Positions 1 through 51,827 of a DNA stretch of 64,000 nt are shown piece by piece. Within the stretch, counting starts at the first letter, position 1; the number at the start of each line of letters is the position of its first letter. Source of the DNA: Ficedula albicollis (lineage: Eukaryota > Chordata > Aves > Passeriformes > Muscicapidae); assembly GCF_000247815.1 (NCBI RefSeq), contig NC_021671.1, positions 28,164,463 through 28,228,462 of the forward strand, given 5' to 3'. A model generated the notes under the pieces. The model was given only the letters and a program-made list of their open reading frames with translations, searched no databases and had not been told where the DNA came from. The translations under genes and the position numbers were made by a program.

Positions 1-228
1 CAATGTCTATTAAAAATGACTTGGGTTACAGATGGGATCTGCCTTGTTTCACTAGACACCATCATTGCTACACTTAAGCAGGTGCTTCAGAACTAAAGTT
101 AATGTTGTGCTGCAATGCGTGAGAAATTTAATCATGGGGCTCATTATGTAACACATGGCAAACAACACAAAGCTGCAGTAGGGTTGTAATGCTTTACTGA
201 AGAAGTTATTTTTCTTTGTCTGATACAG
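1..228 (+). other. TMEM255B: Intron upstream of last TMEM255B exon (partial)
   Basis: This is the 3' part of an intron. A pyrimidine-rich tract (tttctttgtctgat) ends in ACAG just before position 229. No coding sequence or repeat is recognised here. Confidence 0.65.
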
Positions 229-396
229 CCTGCCAGCAATTTTCCAGGAACATCATCTACTGACATTTCTTTATCCGAAGAAACTCAGCCTCCATCTCAG
301 TCCAGCTCCAGCTATGGTCTTCCCCCGAATGCTCCAGCCCTCTATACACCAACTTACTGCTTGCCTGGAGAAAAGCCTCCACCATATGCACCATAG
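229..396 (+). CDS. TMEM255B: Terminal coding exon of a TMEM255-family protein (partial gene)
   Basis: Behind an acceptor ending ACAG, an in-phase frame of 55 codons ends in TAG at 394-396. The peptide is rich in Pro, Ser and Tyr and ends GEKPPPYAP. It has no membrane segment and looks like the cytoplasmic tail of a small membrane protein, with a PPPY motif of the kind that binds WW domains. Two things point to TMEM255B (FAM70B), a four-pass membrane protein of poorly known function. One is the tail composition. The other is position: in vertebrates TMEM255B lies 3' of GAS6 in convergent orientation, which is the arrangement here. Upstream exons with the membrane helices fall outside the window, so the name rests mainly on synteny. 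Confidence 0.68.
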   Translation, partial: PASNFPGTSSTDISLSEETQPPSQSSSSYGLPPNAPALYTPTYCLPGEKPPPYAP

Positions 397-885
397 AACA
401 AAGAATTCATTTTAGTAGCTGGTAGGCTTTTATCTTGTTTTACAGAAACCTCTGGAAACTGTGCTGTGCAGGCACTAGAGTTCCCAGAGGAGCCCAGCAC
501 AGAGTGTGTTACTGCCAGTCTGCTTTTATCACATCTCCCTGTGAGCTGGGCAGAGCCCTGGAACTGTAGGGACAGGCACACCACCACTCAGTTGGCCTGC
601 ACTCAGATGCAGTAGAACTTTCTGGCTGCTGTAAGCATGAAGTGTTCCCCTCTCAGTCCACTGCAGAATAGATTTTCTTCAAGAGGAAAAATGAAGAAAA
701 CACTCCAGATGTGTGTTCTGCTTTCATAAATGAGTATGGAGGGGTTTTAGCCTGTGCTGTCTGAGTGGATAGTCAGGAGCTCTCAGAGTCAATCATTTTG
801 GGTAGCAAGAGTTTGTTTGCTTGTAGTATTTAATAACTCTTGTGGTGAAAGTGTTGTACCAATAAAGTGTGGCAATTATTTTACA
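397..885 (+). other. TMEM255B: 3' UTR of TMEM255B
   Basis: Non-coding sequence follows the TAG at 394-396 and reaches a canonical AATAAA at 861-866. A cleavage site some 15-25 bases beyond would end the transcript near 885. The end is inferred, not observed. Confidence 0.55.
861..866 (+). promoter_or_regulatory. TMEM255B: Poly(A) signal AATAAA, plus-strand gene
   Basis: Canonical AATAAA, about 465 bases after the stop codon, followed by T/G-rich sequence (gtgtggcaattatttt). Confidence 0.6.
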
Positions 886-2887
886 ATTAAGTTTACTGTG
901 TATATTTATACTATATCTAAGGCTGTGTAAATTGGGAAGGAAAGGAAAACAAAAGAGCAGAGGAAGAAGTACCCTACCAAATAGTTTCCCTTTCCAAGTT
1001 TCAGATGGAAAGGCTAATTCTATTGGGACTGTTTTATCTGAACTTTGTGCTAGTCTAGTCTGCATAGTAAAATGTCGTGTTAATGCACTAAAAATACCAT
1101 TTCCAGATGTGTATTTTAGGCAACACTTTAGTGTTCAAATTAATTCCTTTCTTGTCAAAAAGAACACCACAACCAAGACCATTTTAGGTTAAACATCCCT
1201 TGTTTATTTTTATATTAATCCAAGATCTGATGCAGGCATTTTACAATGAGTGGAACACAGTGAATGAAGAGGACTTATTTATTTATTTATCTATTTATTT
1301 ATCTATTTATTTATTTATTTATTTATTTATTTTCTTCAAAGGCTAAGCAAGAATAGCTTTGGCAGTGCTATTGACAGGAAAAAAAGCCATGTCCCTGTAG
1401 TCTGCACCCTGCCTCCTCACTGTGCATCACATTAGTTTGGATTCCTTTTGGCACAAACCTGCCATATTTTGGGACAGTACTTACAACCAGCTTGAAAACC
1501 CATCTAAATGGTGCATCCCTTCACTGCATTTTGCTCCTGCAGGAAGGGTGTTGGTGCTGCTTGCACCATAGGTCTTACAGTCTAGACAGGCAATGAAGCT
1601 CTAGAAATTTCCTGAAATGCCAGAGAGTAAAACAGGGAACGGAAGGTATTTCTCACTAACATTTTAAGCAGCTGCTCTGTATTATGAAGATATTGAAAAA
1701 AACTATATAAACAAAACCAGCTTACTTGACAGTTTCCTTTGAAAGGAAGTGACACCATCAGACCTGCTTAAAATAGAAAAAAGAGCCATCATCCTTTTGC
1801 ATACTTCGCAACTTCCAAAAAATATCTGTTAATTCATGTGTTTTACCTCTATGTAGAAAAAGCAGATTCACTACTGATACACATAAGAAGAGATACTAAT
1901 TTATATGGACCATAAAACCAACTTTTGTTCAATTAAGGTTTTTCTGAGATGCAAAGTTTTAGGCCAGTGAGCAGTGATGAGATGCCTTAGGTGTATTGCT
2001 GACAAGGTGAGTTATTCGAACGTGGCTGAGAGAAACAAAAGTCAGAGAACAGACCATTGGTTTTGTTTTAAACATTAATGCATCCAAAATGCTTAGTGCT
2101 TGTGCAAATACATGCTGTGAAGAGCACAGTCACTGTGATTAGGAAATAAGTGAAACTACACATTTACTTCTTTTTACTTGCTATGAATAAACCAGGGGAA
2201 CTTCCGGGGTTCATTTTGAGGGCTCAGAGTCCAAAACAGGCTTGATCCCTTTGTGTTGAGCACCTAGATTAATTGAACAAGGATGAAATCAGTGCTTCTT
2301 TTGGGTTGAAGCAAGTGACTGAGAAGGAATGAAGGAATGCTTATTGCAGCTTCCTCTTCCTCCAAACCTTTCTCCAGTATGGTGCTGCAGTACGGTATTA
2401 AAAAAATTCACCTTTACACAACCCTGCCCTCCCACCCCTCCCACCCCTGCCTCTTCTGTCCTTCTCCAGACAGAAATTCTGAATTTCTTTTCTAAACCAC
2501 ATTTTGAGTCCGGGAGCAGTTTCTGCTCTGAGTTAGAAAATTAAATGCTGCTATACATGTGACATTTAGTGTGGAACTGCAGAGTACCATAACATACCCA
2601 CAGGATTCACATTTCCAGGACCCAAAATAATTCTGGCCTCATAAACAGTGTCACTTACATTAACACAAAGGTCAGACATGTTTGTGATTCATTTATGAAT
2701 CACATGGTAGTTTTTTGGGAGCTACCGCAGAGATTTTACAAAAATACCAGACATAAAACTATTTTGCTAGCATGTTTTATTTGAAAAGAACAAAGTGAAA
2801 CAGGGCTTGTTTCATCTTCTTGGTTTAAAAATAGGTGTCTTCTGAGTCTGTATTTTTTTTAGTGGAGTTACTCCAAGTTTAAAAGAT
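886..2887. other. Intergenic sequence between convergent genes
   Basis: No gene or recognisable transposon apart from the ATTT simple repeat listed separately. Short open frames here lack homology that I can recognise and sit in AT-rich sequence. Confidence 0.5.
1274..1333 (+). repeat. (ATTT)n simple repeat with ATCT interruptions
   Basis: About fifteen tetranucleotide units, mostly ATTT, with two ATCT variants. Confidence 0.95.
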
Positions 2888-3035
2888 GGGAGATTTTTGT
2901 GGTTGGACCCCAGCTGGCAGCCCAGCCCTGGGCAGCCACTCACTCTCTCTTGCTGGGACTTGGGAGATTTTTGTGGTTGGACCCCAGCTGGCAGCCCAGC
3001 CCTGGGCAGCCGCTCACTCTCTCTTGCTGGGGCTG
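2888..3035 (+). repeat. Two-copy tandem repeat, 74-bp unit, inside the LTR
   Basis: GGGAGATTTTTGTGGTTGG starts at 2888 and again at 2962. The copies differ at only a few positions (for example cactcactc versus cgctcactc), so the duplication is young compared with the LTR. Confidence 0.93.
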
Positions 3036-3540
3036 GGGAGAGAATCAGAGGGGTAAAAGTGAGAAACTCGTGGGCTGAGATAGAGACAGCTGAATAGGTA
3101 AAACAAAAGCCACACATACCAGCAAAAGAGAACAAGGAATTCATTCACCACCTGTGAGCAGCCAGGTGTTCAGACATCTCCAGTAAAGCTGGGCAACGTC
3201 ACGTGAAACGGTGACTTGGGAAGACAAGACCATCACTCTGAGTGCCCTCCCCTTCCCCTTTTGTCCCCCAGCTTTATGTGCTGATCATGATGCCATATGG
3301 TGTGGAACATGCCTCTGGTCACTTGGGATCAGCTGTCCCAGCCATGTCCCCTGCCAACTCCTTGTGTACACCCAGCCCCTCACTGGTGAGTGAGGTGAGA
3401 AACAGGAAAGGTCTTGACACTCTGCAAGCCCTGCTCAGCTATGGCTAAAACATCCCAGAGCTATCAAGACTGTTTTCCAGCACAAACCCAAACTACAGCC
3501 TCGTACTGTAACAAAAACAAGCACAGAGCTGTATTTTGGT
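2888..3540 (+). mobile_element. ERV LTR fragment, plus orientation, with internal 74-bp duplication
   Basis: The sequence starts with a TGTGGTTGGACCCC block and continues through an S/L-rich stretch, a GAGAAACTCGTGGG block, CACACATACCAGCAAA and CCCCAGCTTTATGTG. It ends near ACTGTTTTCCAGCACAAA. The same blocks occur in the same order on the minus strand at 53765-54148, so this is an interspersed family. Its layout (a TG-start, a TATA-like CTTTAT block, no coding) resembles passerine ERV LTRs. The first 74 bases are present twice in tandem (2888-2961 and 2962-3035). No internal retroviral genes are seen, so it is a solo or fragmentary LTR. Both ends are approximate. Confidence 0.62.
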
Positions 3541-5019
3541 AAAGGACAAAAATAACCATGAAAAACATACAGAAAATAAAGCACTGCAGTGTGGACTTTC
3601 TATTAAACAGAATAGAAATTCAGGATTTCCAGCTCTTAGTGAAGATATGAATCTAATATTTCTTGGGTACTCCATCAAATCCAGATCTAGAGTCATGAGC
3701 TGTAACATAAAGCACTTTCAGGAACAAGGTGGTTTCCCTTGCTCAGCTGAAAAAAAAGCAAAAACATATAACTACTCCTGGATTTTCCTATCCATGCACA
3801 GTCTGTCAGTAAGTTATTACTGTCTAGTGAGACATTTCCTTTCACACTTGTGTCTGGTCAGACCTGACAGTAGGTGCTTCTCCAAGTATAAATGAGTAGG
3901 TTAGTTGAAAGTGATAAAGTTCTGGTTTATTCTGCCCCTACTGCATTACTACTGATTGATTTGCTCATGGTAAGAAGCTATGATGCCATGTCTAGTGGCT
4001 AATAGAGTACCTTCCTCTTCTCTGCTAAATAAAGCAGGGATCCTTGCCAGAAAATATGCTTGGAATAGTCTTCCCCTTCTTTCCTCTTCTCCTCTGGACA
4101 GTTGTATCTTCACAGTTTGGTCACAGATGTTGCCACACATGAGGACTATTAGACTAATGTGTCATCCCCTTATCTGCTTAGGGAAAACATAACATGACTG
4201 GCCAAGAATAATTTATAAAAGGCCTTGTGGAATTAGACCTTTTTCATGCTAATCCTCTGAAGGATGGTGTAAACTTAGCCACCCAGTACTTGGATTTTGC
4301 ACTGCAGCATATACCAATATTAGTTTATTAATTTGCTGCAAGACAAGGACCAAATAAAACAAGAGTTAAGTGACTCAAGACAGCCTCAGAAAAGCCCATC
4401 CCAGCTTGAGAAGGATAGCTGAAAAACTGAACACACTTTATGGCTCTGAAACCTTTCCTGCATAAACCCCCCTGCATATTCTCATCTCTTGCAGTTCAGC
4501 CTGGCTAACTCTCACAGCTCAAGCCTCTCTGCTCCCACTAGGCTCTCAGCAAATGAGCCAGCCTAAAAATGCAGCAGCAAAAATATGTCATCACCAGCTA
4601 ATATTCTCCAATTCCCAACACCTCATCATTTACTCCAGCAGCTATTGACACAAAAGCCGTATGGCTTTCAACTTATTGAGTCTTTTCGTCTAAATGTTTA
4701 CTGCTGACCCAACTTCATTTTCCATTTTCTGTTGACCAAGAGTTTTTCTAAAGGTCACAACTGAGTCTTCTTTCTGTGGTACCAGAAAGAGAAACTCTAG
4801 CAATAAGAATAGCAGCCACCATTTGCTCTGCAGCTGAGAAGATATGAAATTCTGATGTATGCATATAAACCCCCAACCTCCAAAGGGAAAAAAAAAAAAA
4901 TTCCAAATCAAAAAAGCAGCCCTCCCCCCTCCCCCAGTGTGACCCCCACATCAGGCACAGTCTGAGTAATTGTCTCCAAATACCAGAACACAGAATAATC
5001 TCAGTACAGGTAAATTAAA
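3541..5019. other. Intergenic sequence 3' of GAS6
   Basis: No gene, structural RNA or transposon recognised. There are short A-rich tracts at 4888-4902 and C-rich sequence near 4921-4950. Confidence 0.5.
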
Positions 5020-5448
5020 AACTTGTATGTAAATATTTTATTCTCTCATATTTTGCAAATCAGAAAGCAGTGTTTGGTAATAAAAAAAAAAATACAGAAT
5101 TATTATTTTTCTTCCAGTCCACACTCATATATTACCAGGTTTCCCGCATTACAGATGAAACTGTCCCTTACAGTCTAAAGATACTATTCACTTTCAGTAT
5201 ATTCTGTACTTTTTGACTTATTTAATATTAGTCTTCTGAACTATTTACAAATATATTACAACCTTTAAACCTCAAAGCAAAGAGTATTTCAATAATCAAT
5301 CTGACATAAGGATCAGTAGCTTCTACGTAACTTCAGTGTTCAAGAGAAACTATACACGCAGTGCGGTAGATCTGAATAATTTATATCTTTTAAAAAAAGA
5401 AAAGCACTGAAAGTTTCTGAGTATAAAACTTTCTCATTGCAGTGGTAC
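5020..5448 (-). other. GAS6: GAS6 3' UTR
   Basis: AT-rich sequence runs from the GAS6 stop (5449-5451) to the AATAAA at 5042-5037 on the minus strand. An ATTAAA variant at 5226-5221 could give a shorter transcript. The 3' end is inferred from the signal position. Confidence 0.6.
5037..5042 (-). promoter_or_regulatory. GAS6: Poly(A) signal AATAAA of GAS6
   Basis: TTTATT on the plus strand reads AATAAA in gene sense, about 410 bases after the stop codon. Confidence 0.6.
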
Positions 5449-45620
<40,172 letters not shown>

Positions 45621-46045
45621 CCTGCCATAAATTAGGAAATTGGGTTCCCCACACGCACCGACACAGTTTTTCATCAGAATTGCATTTTGAGTTTCTTCCA
45701 GTATTTTAGGATGAACTCCCCAGGAAAGAGATGAATGTCGTTTATTACCAATACCTTGCAAGCCGTGCTTTACTGTCCCTTGTCCCTCCGTAGTTACACA
45801 GGACACGTCCACTGTAGGAAGCCCTGTTAGCTGTAACCTAGAGCTGTAGGGTCAGAGCTCAGAGCTGCAATTAGGCTACCTACTTCCACTGCTTTAAAGC
45901 CACCCCTTTTTTCTGTACTGCTCTGTCTAAGGGTCAATGTGACAGCAGTAACACAGTATCTACACGTTCTGCAAGAAAACTTCAGTGGCATAACTTGTTT
46001 CAGAAAAGGAACTTCTCTAGTTTAACTTTGTTATTTAGGTATATG
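45621..46045. other. Upstream flank of GAS6
   Basis: Includes the CCAAT at 45639-45643 (minus). No gene or repeat recognised. Confidence 0.5.
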
Positions 46046-46074
46046 TAATACAGTGTATTATATACACTGTATTA
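46046..46074. repeat. Perfect inverted repeat, 13-bp arms
   Basis: TAATACAGTGTAT, a 3-base TAT loop, then ATACACTGTATTA. The arms are exact reverse complements. It lies in AT-rich sequence with further GATATA repeats to about 46130. Confidence 0.92.
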
Positions 46075-46495
46075 GATATACAATAGATATAGATACAATC
46101 TATAGGTACAACAGATATATCTGCAACTAGCTATACAATAAATAATGTGTCACCACAAAAATACTTCAAATATAATATAACAAATGTAAATAATGTATTC
46201 ATATCACATGTAGTTGAAGTAAAGTAGGTGAAAACAGAAGAGCCAGCCTCATTCAAAGCAACTGTTCCTATGCTGGTATCTTCTGTCTGGCAATGGCCAA
46301 TAGTAGAGATACAGGTAAGAGGTATAAAAACATAAAGCACTATTGAGTGGCCTTTTCTTTCTGTTTTCACCTCCTAAAGTGCTGAAGAAAAGATCTCAGG
46401 TGAAAACTGTACAGCCACAAATGTGCCACTTCTCTGTGAATTTGTCAAATATCTTTTGGATCTGTTGGTACACCTGGCCTCCAGGAGTGGTGGGA

Positions 46496-46673
46496 AGGTC
46501 TCAGATTTGCACAAAGGCTAGACAGGAGTTTTTTCTCACTAGTTTCAAATCCAGTACTTAATAATTTTACAGGAGGTCTCAGATTTGCACAAAGGCTAGA
46601 CAGGAGCTTTTTCTCACTAGTTTTAAATCCAGTACTTAATAATTTTACAGGGCAGTACTTAATAATTTTACAG
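46496..46673 (+). repeat. Tandem repeat, two 78-bp units plus a partial third
   Basis: AGGTCTCAGATTTGCACAAA begins at 46496 and 46574. The segment CAGTACTTAATAATTTTACA at the unit end appears a third time at about 46652. Confidence 0.94.
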
Positions 46674-48189
46674 GATACTTGAATTTTTGTCATCTAAGAA
46701 ATAGTGAATGATCATGCCCCATTCGTTTTCACCATACCAGTCTATAGACCTCTCTAGTATGATTTCAGAACCATCCTTTTTCCTGAACTATGGAGCTTTG
46801 GTCTCTTACTTGTTTCCAAGCCCCTTTGAGATGGCATTGCTCAAAGGAGCAGTTCTTCCAGTCCCTGTTGCTTTCTCCTGTCCTTTGCCCACATCCATTT
46901 CTTGTGCTAGCATGCTGCAAACTCATTCAGAATAATCCAACAAAATGATTAATTTTTTTTCAGATCAGTTCCCCCACTGAGCTGCTGAACAGCTGCACAA
47001 ACACCAAAAGGGAGAGGCTTTCAGGGGTCACAGTGTGTAACTGCAGGCAAAGGAGCTTGGGCCTAATTTTATCAGCAAAGCTGGCCAAAATGGTTTATTA
47101 ACCTACAGCTGAAGGCAGAGGTTTCCTAGGACTGGCTGCCACTTTGTGTTCCCCTGCCCACATCCACAGATGTGGCTGTGCCATTTCAGCTCAGTCACCT
47201 GGCAGGAAACTCTTCCTTTTTTTGAGAGTGTGTGTTTTCTACCAGGTTACTGTGCTGAACCAGCTCAGTGACAGCATGAAGAAGTGTGGAGTGGGATTGC
47301 AGCAGTAAATCCATAGACTACTCTGGGATTGCAGCCTGAGCCCCCCAGACAGAAACCATTTCCCATCTTTTCATCCTGCCCTGTGTGTTTTCTATTTATA
47401 CTTCTTTTCAGACAATAATTTCATAGCAACAGTGTTCTGCTTCTTTCTTTCTTCTGTTTTTTTCTTACTGTTTTCAAACACTGCATGGGTCACTTCTTGG
47501 CCTGTTCTTCCCAAAAGCCATGAACAAGGGGTCTGAGATCTCTTTCTTCAGTGGAGAACACTTTCCTGAGTGCTGATTTACCAGTGAATACGGAAGGTGA
47601 GAGTTGTCTTTCATGGGTGTGTCCCTCTGTGTGTCTGTATATTAAATTTTGCTTGTCATTTATTACCCTGTCATGTTAAGAGTGTTATCAAATGATACAG
47701 CCCAGCCAACTGAACAGCTTCTTGCTACCAAAACAGGTTGCCCCACTCTGCCTTCCCTCTATGTTTCTACCTTATTCCTGGATGTACAATCTTTGTATGC
47801 TTTTGCTGATGATGTGACCTCTCAGCAAGTCAATTCAACTCACTAAGCCAAGATAAAAGTTGGGGTTTTTTTGCTAAAAGTCTTCTGATACTGTTGATTA
47901 CCAGTTTAAGATTTGTCTGTTCAGATGAATTTTGTTTTATCTGCCAACTGACCTCATGGCATTAAGCTTCTCCATAAAATTTCTGGAGATGTTGAACAGC
48001 AGAGATTTTTGTGGGTTCTGGAAACTGCATTATATTGTGTAATCTAATGATGAGTTTTCTTTCTTTCAGATTTTTTTAAATCCTTTTCTGTTTATCCCAT
48101 ATGATGACACTTTAAAAGCATATGGTAAAAGACCAGCTCAAAAGCTTTTTAAAATCCAAGTATCTAATATTATTAGAACTATCCTTATC

Positions 48190-48530
48190 TAAATAAATAT
48201 AACTCCTTGACTCTTAAGTGGGTTTGCAAAACAAGACATCCTTCTTGGTATGCAATGCTGATTCTTGTCCAACATATCGTTCAGTTCACAGTTCTATTCT
48301 TTATTATGTTTTCCAGTAAGTTACTTGGCACAGACATCAAACATTGATTTTGGTGAGCTCAGAAGTCTTTTTAATAGTTGTATTTTCCACCTTCCATTCT
48401 TCTGGCATGGTAGCATTCAAGGCAGATTTAAGCAATGAGTTGAATAAAGCAACAGTTTAATTTTCTTCAGAATTCATGGATTATTTTTTTTTAATGTTGT
48501 CTGGTCTCAGTTGTCCTGGTAATGTCTTAG
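48190..48530 (-). mobile_element. Possible degenerate ancient LINE (CR1/L2/L3-type), antisense
   Basis: The plus strand shows weak similarity to the reverse complement of an old LINE reverse-transcriptase region: TTGCAAAACAAGACATCCTT, then TTCCAGTAAGTTACTTGGCA, then CTTCTGGCATGGTAGCATTC, then CTTCAGAATTCATGGATTA and a TCTGGTCTCAG end. No open frame survives. The assignment is from memory of the consensus pattern only. Confidence 0.35.
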
Positions 48531-49059
48531 GGAACATGAAAAACAGGATAGAAAAATAATGCTGGAAATTTTAAAACAATGTTATATGAACTGCTTGTAT
48601 TCTCAGCATTTTAGTCCCATTTTAGACTCTCATTTGATTTTAGAGTAATCTAGACACAGAGGTTTCCAAATATAAATCTGAACCTGTAGGGTTAGTTTCC
48701 ATTGGTATTTGGACACTAACCAGAAATATGCACCAAATTTAACAAGTTTTGAGAGAAGTGATTAAAAATACAACTAGAAGGTGTTCTTTAAGTATCAGCA
48801 ATCTAAAAGTGATTCATTGATTAACAGACCTTGAGACACTGACTCCAAATTCCAGTGGCTGTCCTTTGGTTTCTCTTCCTTAATTAATCCCAAAAGAAAC
48901 CAGTGCATACTGAGTAGCCAGGCTGCAGGGGTGTAACAGAAAAAGGTTTAACTGAGCAAAGTTCCTTCAGGTTCCTGCAACTAATTGATTTGTAGTCAGC
49001 AAACTGCAGAGTGAGACTAAAATGTCCAGAAAAGAGTATATAGACCTCAGAAGTTCAGA

Positions 49060-49495
49060 GCTGAAGAAGCAGGGCAATGAAGCAGGTGAAGGGTCCGGAG
49101 CACAAGTCTTGTGAGGAGCAGCTGAGGGGACTGGGGTTGTTTAACCTGGAGTAAAGGGGGCTCAGGGGGAACCTGCCACCACAACTACCTGAAAGGAGGT
49201 TGTAGTGAGGGGAAGGTCGGTCTCTTCTCCCAGCTAACAAGACCCAGCACAAGAAGCTGTGCCAGGGGAAGTTTAGACTGGATGTTGGGAAAATTTTCTT
49301 CACTGTAAGACCAGCTGGGCATTGGCACAGACTGCCCAGGGAAATAGCAGAATCATCCTCCCTGGAAGTAATCAAAAAATGTGTGGGTGTGGCACTTGGG
49401 GACATGGTTCAGTGGTGGACCTGGAGATGCTGGGTTACCAGTTGGATTTGATGATCTTAGAGTTCTTTCCCAACCTAAACAATTCTATGATTTTA
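49060..49495 (+). mobile_element. CR1 LINE 3' end (about 430 bp)
   Basis: The longest CR1 copy in the window. Landmarks in order are AGGAGCAGCTGAGGGGACTG, GGTTGTTTAACCTGGAGTAA, CTACCTGAAAGGAGGTTGTA, GGATGTTGGGAAAATTTTCT, CACAGACTGCCCAGGGAAAT and the terminal GATGATCTTAGAGTTCTTTC then AATTCTATGATTTTATATAA. It is truncated at its 5' end and non-coding. Confidence 0.93.
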
Positions 49496-51623
49496 TATAA
49501 TCATTGTGGACAAGAGGAAGGGATTCCCAAGCCTACCCTTTCTTCCTTCTATCAGTCCTCTAGCCAGGGATGCTATGAGGTGCACGGTTCTTTACGTCTA
49601 AAGGGCCTTCTCTTCTGTGTAAAGTACTTTTTTGATCTCAAGGAAAAATTGATTAGACATCTCCTATGAGTTGTCCCACACTGGCATTTTAGAGCAAGTG
49701 ACTATTTCACATGCTCATTCCACATCCATTTCCTGTTATTTTTCCTTTGAAAGAGTTCCTAAGGTGTCATTCCTATTTTTCTATTTTTTCTTTATTCTAT
49801 GAGTAGGGGGGAGTAGAAGGATATGAGATTACATCAGAATATTTAAGAAATTAAATGATCATGGAGGGCAGCATACTTAACCAGAAAATCCCTCTGAGAG
49901 TAAGAAAGCCAATTCCATGATCCTTGACCTGAATGCAGTAGAGGCTGGCCATATGCCAAATATGCTCAGCACATTAAGATCTGGAACTTGGTGCTTAGCT
50001 GTCAACTATAATTCACGGGCTGATGCCAGGAAATAAACTGGAAGTTTCAAGGCCAAGGAAGTTCTGAACTGTCACCTTGTTCTCTCTGTGCCTATCTTGG
50101 TCCCAGGTGAGTGAGATTTCCTTTCATTAGAGGCCAGAATGGTGACTGAAGATGGCTTTGGGCACTAGCAAAACCAAATTGCTTATCTGGGCAGTGGCAG
50201 TCCCTCTGCAGCGAGACAACGAGCAAACTCCTGGGCAGAACATGCCACTGCCATCCATGGGTGAACCCTCTGACTGAATGTCACCAACCAACAGCACCAG
50301 ACCTCCTGCCACAGCCTACAGGACATTACAGCTCTTGGCTATTACACACCTCTAGGGGACATTCAGTTGTAATAGATTTCTTGCTTGATGACTAAGCCCC
50401 TGTTGAGCCATCACTAAATGTTTCTCTAGTGTCTCCTTATGTGGCCATTTGGCAAAATAATTTTGTCGAGGTTGAATGATGTCTTGATTTTCACAACATG
50501 TGACAAGGCAAATAAGGGAGCTCACAAACTGGAAATACTGTGAGTAGACAAACAATAAATAACTCTAGAATGCCCCTGACAGGTAATTTATATAAAAAAA
50601 GTAGAATCACAAATATCCTACTGTCTTCACACACACACACAAACACACACACACAAACAAATCTTGACTGTATGGAAAAATCACACAAAAATTCCTCACT
50701 GAAACAGTGTAATTTTGAAGGCCTGAGGATTTGTAATTCTGTTCCACCCAAAGATGAAAAAGCTCCTGTAGAAGTGTATGTAGCTTGCCCTGGTGGACCT
50801 CAGTTAATTAGACAAGTATGGGTTCCCACACTGAAAACGTAAGATTCCTTCTTGTCATCAGCAGGAATTGAACTCAGTCTGCAAGACAGGAACCTCTGAT
50901 GGTGCCAATGCAATCCCTGCTGCTTGGGAAACCTGTTTGGGACATCCATCTGGACCTTCTCCTAATGTGCCACTGCTGCAGATGAGCTGGGGCTTTTTGC
51001 ACAGCCTGCGCTTTCCTTTTTAAAAACAGAGTTTTGAATATGTCAGCTTCATTTAATGCTTGGCTGTTAAGTGAATTGAAAGAAATTAGAATTGTAAAGT
51101 ATTTGTGATGATGAGAAGTGAAAGTTGGAAGGCAATAAAAATAGGATGTGAGCCTTCTAAGAACATTTCCAGGCACTCAGCATGATGCTGGATAGTCATG
51201 CAGCTCCACTGAAAGATGTTACTAATGCATATGTGAAACCTTATTCAATGACACACATTGATGTAGAATGAAAGTGATGAAAAAGAATGTCAGAAGGATG
51301 GGAAACTGCAATTAAAAGCAATTAGAAGCCATGCTTACATTCAGGCTATTTTCAGATTCAGGGATAAATACAAGAAGCTACTTTCTCCTCTTCCAAATGT
51401 AAGTCCTTCATGGAGCCAGACAAACACGTGCCTTTGTTTAGATCAGGCCAATATTTTTGTGTGAGAACATGAAATTTCATCCAGAGGTCTTTAGTAATGT
51501 CAATGGCATAAAATTCGTCTTCTCTGGTGTTTTCAAGTTAAACATCTTCTGATAAAAACAACCACAGAAAAGGTGCCCTTATACTCCACAATTCATTTGA
51601 GTGATTAGCATGTATTAACTCAA
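49496..51623. other. Intergenic, no gene seen
   Basis: Contains a CA-rich microsatellite at 50628-50660. Otherwise no recognisable feature. Confidence 0.5.
50628..50660 (+). repeat. (CA)n with AAAC interruptions
   Basis: CACACACACACACAAACACA and further CA units. Plain microsatellite. Confidence 0.92.
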
Positions 51624-51827
51624 GAAGAAAAGGGTTAACTTTCAAAATACACTGAATTCTAGTGATGATTAAATGGGTGGAAAGTATAAGTAAATATAGA
51701 TTAGAGAAAGAAACAAAGACTTGGGGAAGAAAAGGGTTAACTTTCAAAATACACTGATTTCTAGTGATGATTAAATGGGTGAAAAGAATAAGTAAGTATA
51801 GATTAGAGAAAGAAACAAAGACTTGGC
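51624..51827 (+). repeat. Two-copy tandem repeat, 102-bp unit
   Basis: GAAGAAAAGGGTTAACTTTC starts at 51624 and 51726. The copies differ at about five positions. Confidence 0.95.

Larger units (their letters stand above)
46075..49059. other. Intergenic region with one tandem repeat and a possible ancient LINE
   Basis: Apart from the duplication at 46496-46673 and the degenerate possible LINE at 48190-48530, no gene, RNA or repeat is recognised. Open frames are short. Confidence 0.5.

Noticed and set aside
45625..45636. CCATAAATTAGG resembling a CArG box near the GAS6 promoter
   Set aside because: It has eight A/T bases between CC and GG instead of six, so it does not fit the serum response factor consensus.
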